20,981 nt of DNA from the NCBI GenBank assembly GCA_003990745.1, contig RBNI01001751.1:1-20981 (forward strand), given 5' to 3'. Origin of the DNA: Jimgerdemannia flammicorona. Taxonomy: Eukaryota; Mucoromycota; Endogonomycetes; Endogonales; Endogonaceae. Shown in pieces: positions 18,949 through 20,981 of this stretch (position 1 is the stretch's first letter; each line of letters starts with the position of its first letter). A model generated the notes under the pieces. It was not told the origin of the DNA. It did no database searches and saw only the letters and a list, made by a program, of their open reading frames with translations. A program made the translations under genes and the position numbers.

Positions 18949-20238
18949 TCATTTGCTGCCGAATGTGGGGATTTCTACCAGCTGGCCGAAGGTTGTATTG
19001 ACTTTTTGTTGGCTGAGATCCTTGAAGATATCATACTTGAAAGTCTTGATCTTGCGAAGCTTCTTCTTCTTTTCTCCTTCACTTGCTGGAGTGGTTCCTC
19101 GGATGATATCTTGGACTGCTTGCTTGAGCTCTATGTCTTGATCCATTTCTTCAGCTTGGCTTTCTGTGGTTGTTTCCATCTGTTTTTCCACTGGGTTCTT
19201 CTTGGGTCTTCCTGGCGGTCTCTTGTAGAGTTCCTTGCGAACATCCTTCTTGGTGGTCTGAGCAGGATAGGCCTTCCATTCTTCATCTGAATCTCCAATT
19301 TCCTCGAAGGTGATGATGTTGGCTTGCTCCTTATTTCTAGTAGTAGCATTACTTGGCTGGGCCTTGCGCTTGGTTTCACTCATACATTCATATGAGTAGT
19401 GGCCTTCTTCTCCGCAGCTGTAGCAGGTACCTTTCTTCTTGTCTGAGGTAGCAGCAAACTTCTGAATTGGGCAGTGATCTCTTCCTCTGATTTCTTTTAC
19501 CACATCTCCTAGGTGAGCAGTCATTTTGGCGAACTGCTTGGCAAGTTCTTCCATAGGATCACTGTTTCTCTGTTATTCTGTAGCTCTTGGCTGAGGTGTG
19601 TTTCGATTGATTATAGTGGTAGGGATCATACTAGTTGGCTTGGGTGCTTCAATTCTAATGCCAGTAACTCTTTCCATTGTGTAGTCTTGTGGATGTCTGG
19701 CTATCCAATATCGCTGCACATAGGTGACCTTTTGTGCCAGATCCAGGACTACTGGTGATGAGCAGATAGCCAAGACTATCTCCGGGTGAACTCCTTTCAT
19801 AAAGGTTGTTTCTGCTACTTGGTCTCAGATGGCATCAGTATAATCTGCGAGGATTATCTAATATCAGATTCTTGTGAAGAATGTGTTTGGATCCTTGCTC
19901 ATTCCTTGATATGTTGTATTGAGCTGGTCCTTCAGGGCTTGCTTGATCTTGTCTGTGTAATAGGTATTCCAGAGCCAGATCTTCTGTGCATTCAGTATAG
20001 CATCGGCATCATTTCCTGCATGGGTTGCGGCTGTGAATACTGCTCTTGCAGGTCCTCGTAGGCTATAGGGCATGAGGGCTACTTGCTGTGCTGCAGTTAA
20101 GATCCTAGCAGCAGCATACTGCTCAAAATCATCTATGAAGGTGATGATTGATTCATCCAAAGTATATCTGTGGAATACAGGTGGTCTTATGTCTATTTTG
20201 TCTGATTGTGTTGTGTGAGTTCTTGTGGTAGCGGTTGT
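18949..20238 (-). pseudogene. Gypsy D gag with CCHC zinc knuckle, interrupted by nonsense codons
   Basis: A single frame runs from just below the TGA at 20239-20241 to the TGA at 18949-18951, broken by stops at 19864-19866, 19858-19860, near 19826 and 19573-19575. The capsid-like part includes FHRYTLDESIITFIDDFEQY, then AQQVALMPYSLRGPARAVF and VAETTFMKGVHPEIVLAI. The nucleocapsid part (19554-18949) has an intact knuckle CYSCGEEGHYSYEC. It then has the basic stretch RPPGRPKKNP, which resembles an AT-hook, and a Lys-rich tail. Gag would form the particle and package RNA. No ATG lies in this frame near the start, so the true start is lost, non-AUG or in a shifted frame. Confidence 0.82.
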
Positions 20239-20282
20239 TCATTGTTCAGCTTAAAAGTGAGAGATTCGTCTTGAATCACCAG

Positions 20283-20295
20283 CCAATGGGCACCA
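20283..20295 (-). other. Primer-binding site of gypsy D
   Basis: Three bases inside the 5' LTR, the minus strand reads TGGTGCCCATTGG. Its complement ends GGGCACCA, a tRNA 3' end with CCA, so a tRNA with acceptor end GGGCACCA would prime minus-strand synthesis. I do not assign the tRNA species. Confidence 0.7.
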
Positions 20296-20298
20296 AGT

Positions 20299-20770
20299 TG
20301 TAACGTAGCAGATACTTAACCTTGTAAGTATGTCGGATTTCTGTATCTTGAATTCTTGATCTTCTTTGACTCCGCGGAGTTCTTGGTATGCAGGGGTGGG
20401 TGAGTTCGAAGTATATCTGCCCGCAGGCTTACTAGTTCCTTTGCTTTCTCTTTGCTTTGAACTATTTTGATCTCAGGTTTATTCACTCTAAGATACTGGG
20501 TTATTTATATAAGTTTGCTAACTATGAGATGACTACTGAGTTGCATGGCTAAGTTATGAGTCATTTAGCAAGTGTCAAGACTTTTCAACATTGTCTAAAT
20601 GCTATACTATATTGGGTCATCGATTTCGCAAGTATTGAAATATTTCGACTTGTCTAAATCAGAGACTTGGCTAACTATAAGGCTATACTATACTGGGAAT
20701 CAGATTCAGGTACCGTGATCAAATGTCTAATTCCCCTGATTCATATTACTAATTTGGATTGACCGTCACA
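20299..20770 (-). repeat. 5' LTR of gypsy D (472 bp)
   Basis: It matches 14052-14523 base for base in length. It drives transcription towards lower coordinates, so it is the 5' copy. The inverted-repeat modules appear here as TGTCAAGACTTTTCAACA (20573-20590) and ATTGAAATATTTCGAC (20634-20649). Confidence 0.93.
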
Positions 20771-20884
20771 ATATATATGCTATATATAAATATATATATA
20801 ATTATACTATATTGTAGCCTTATATTAGAGGTATCTAAGAATACTAATTAATATAAATCTAATCTTAAAAGGAATTTTCAAAAA
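20771..20884. other. AT-rich flank right of gypsy D
   Basis: TA-rich DNA (TATATATAA runs at 20771-20805) follows, then sequence with no frame. It begins with ATAT, matching the left flank of gypsy D. It is probably the continuation of the DNA into which gypsy D inserted, perhaps the end of gypsy B. Confidence 0.4.
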
Positions 20885-20981
20885 AAAAGCCCTCTAGTGG
20901 GATCGGATAGGGTTGGGTACTGTGTATTATTTAGAAGATAAACAGATGTATTAATAAAGAGAGAAGTCCAAGTAACTATAA
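20885..20981 (+). mobile_element. 3' end of a third LINE copy (partial, runs off the window)
   Basis: The last bases read GTCCAAGTAACTATAA, the same 3' terminus as LINE copy 1 (GTCCAAGTGACTATAAA...) before its poly(A). Upstream, TGTATTATTTAG and AATAAA also resemble copy 1. A CpG is kept (GATCGG), so this copy may be less mutated. The poly(A) tail would begin at the window edge. Confidence 0.55.

Larger units (their letters stand above)
16202..18952 (-). pseudogene. Gypsy D protease-dUTPase-reverse transcriptase-RNase H polyprotein, interrupted by nonsense codons
   Basis: One frame covers four domains. The protease has AIIDTGAGGCLLS (active Asp at 18791-18793), then VTADGT and DILIGNQWL. The stretch 17234-18499 is open for 421 codons: an acidic linker, a Cys/His cluster, the dUTPase, and the RT start (PIPPAYHEWLREEIKQMEEA, SPWASPVILAPKKG). 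The RT continues past a TAG at about 17231 with TLDLYSGFYQIG. It has an intact catalytic box Y-V-D-D (17021-17032). RNase H includes LQTDVSAQGLGAVLAQ, IQTDHSALTWLL and ADALSW. Stops at about 18824, 18663, 18509, 17231, 17081 and 16505 replace likely CAA, CGA or CAG codons. The frame ends with TAA at 16202-16204. The frame differs from gag and from integrase. Confidence 0.9.
14052..20770 (-). mobile_element. Gypsy element D: 6.7-kb Ty3/gypsy LTR retrotransposon with a dUTPase domain
   Basis: Two 472-bp LTRs bound a 5.8-kb interior coding on the minus strand. The order is PBS, gag with CCHC knuckle, protease, Cys/His segment, dUTPase, RT, RNase H, integrase, ORF3 and PPT. On the minus strand the LTRs run TGTGACGG...TTACA. 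The flanks are ATAT on both sides (14048-14051 and 20771-20774), a possible 4-bp target duplication. The integrase has a GPY/F-type end (WEGPYLV) and no chromodomain, unlike gypsies A and B. CpG is frequent here, in sharp contrast with the DNA to the left, so this is a later arrival. It carries about a dozen nonsense changes, so this copy cannot make full proteins, though the motifs are well preserved. Confidence 0.92.

Overview
This window is a pile of fungal retrotransposons nested inside one another. I see no host gene, tRNA, rRNA or CRISPR array. The element types (Tad-like LINEs with a CCHC tail, chromodomain Ty3/gypsy elements) and the heavy CpG loss by C-to-T change fit a filamentous fungus, probably an ascomycete with repeat-targeted cytosine mutation (RIP-like). 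The species cannot be read from this window.

Layout. 1-1238: 3' end of a Tad-like LINE (+) ending in a poly(A) run. 1239-3973 and 9874 to about 11577: one chromodomain gypsy element (A, +) from mid-gag to its 3' LTR, split in its integrase by a second LINE of the same family (-, 3974-9873). The break carries an 11-bp target duplication. Inside that LINE's ORF1 sits the 5' LTR and start of gag of another gypsy copy (C, -, about 8405-9251). About 11578-14051: the back half of a third chromodomain gypsy (B, +) from RNase H to chromodomain, holding a palindromic MITE-like insert (about 13174-13405). 14052-20770: a nearly complete, much younger gypsy element (D, -) with two 472-bp LTRs. 20771-20884: AT-rich DNA. 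20885-20981: the 3' end of another LINE copy.

Element D is the main interest. Read on the minus strand it has a PBS, gag with a CCHC knuckle, an aspartic protease, a Cys/His-rich segment, a complete dUTPase-like domain, reverse transcriptase, RNase H, integrase, a 3' ORF of unknown function and a PPT. The dUTPase lies between protease and reverse transcriptase, which is neither of the two retroviral positions. The frame changes at gag/protease, RNase H/integrase and integrase/ORF3, each with a short stop-start overlap.

All copies are dead. In D the disabling stops that I checked are explained by CGA, CAA or CAG becoming TGA, TAA or TAG. The two D LTRs differ by 25 transitions (my hand count), with no transversions or indels, and 18 lie at inferred CpG sites. 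The older elements to the left have almost no CpG left and have lost catalytic and zinc-binding residues by the same kind of change.
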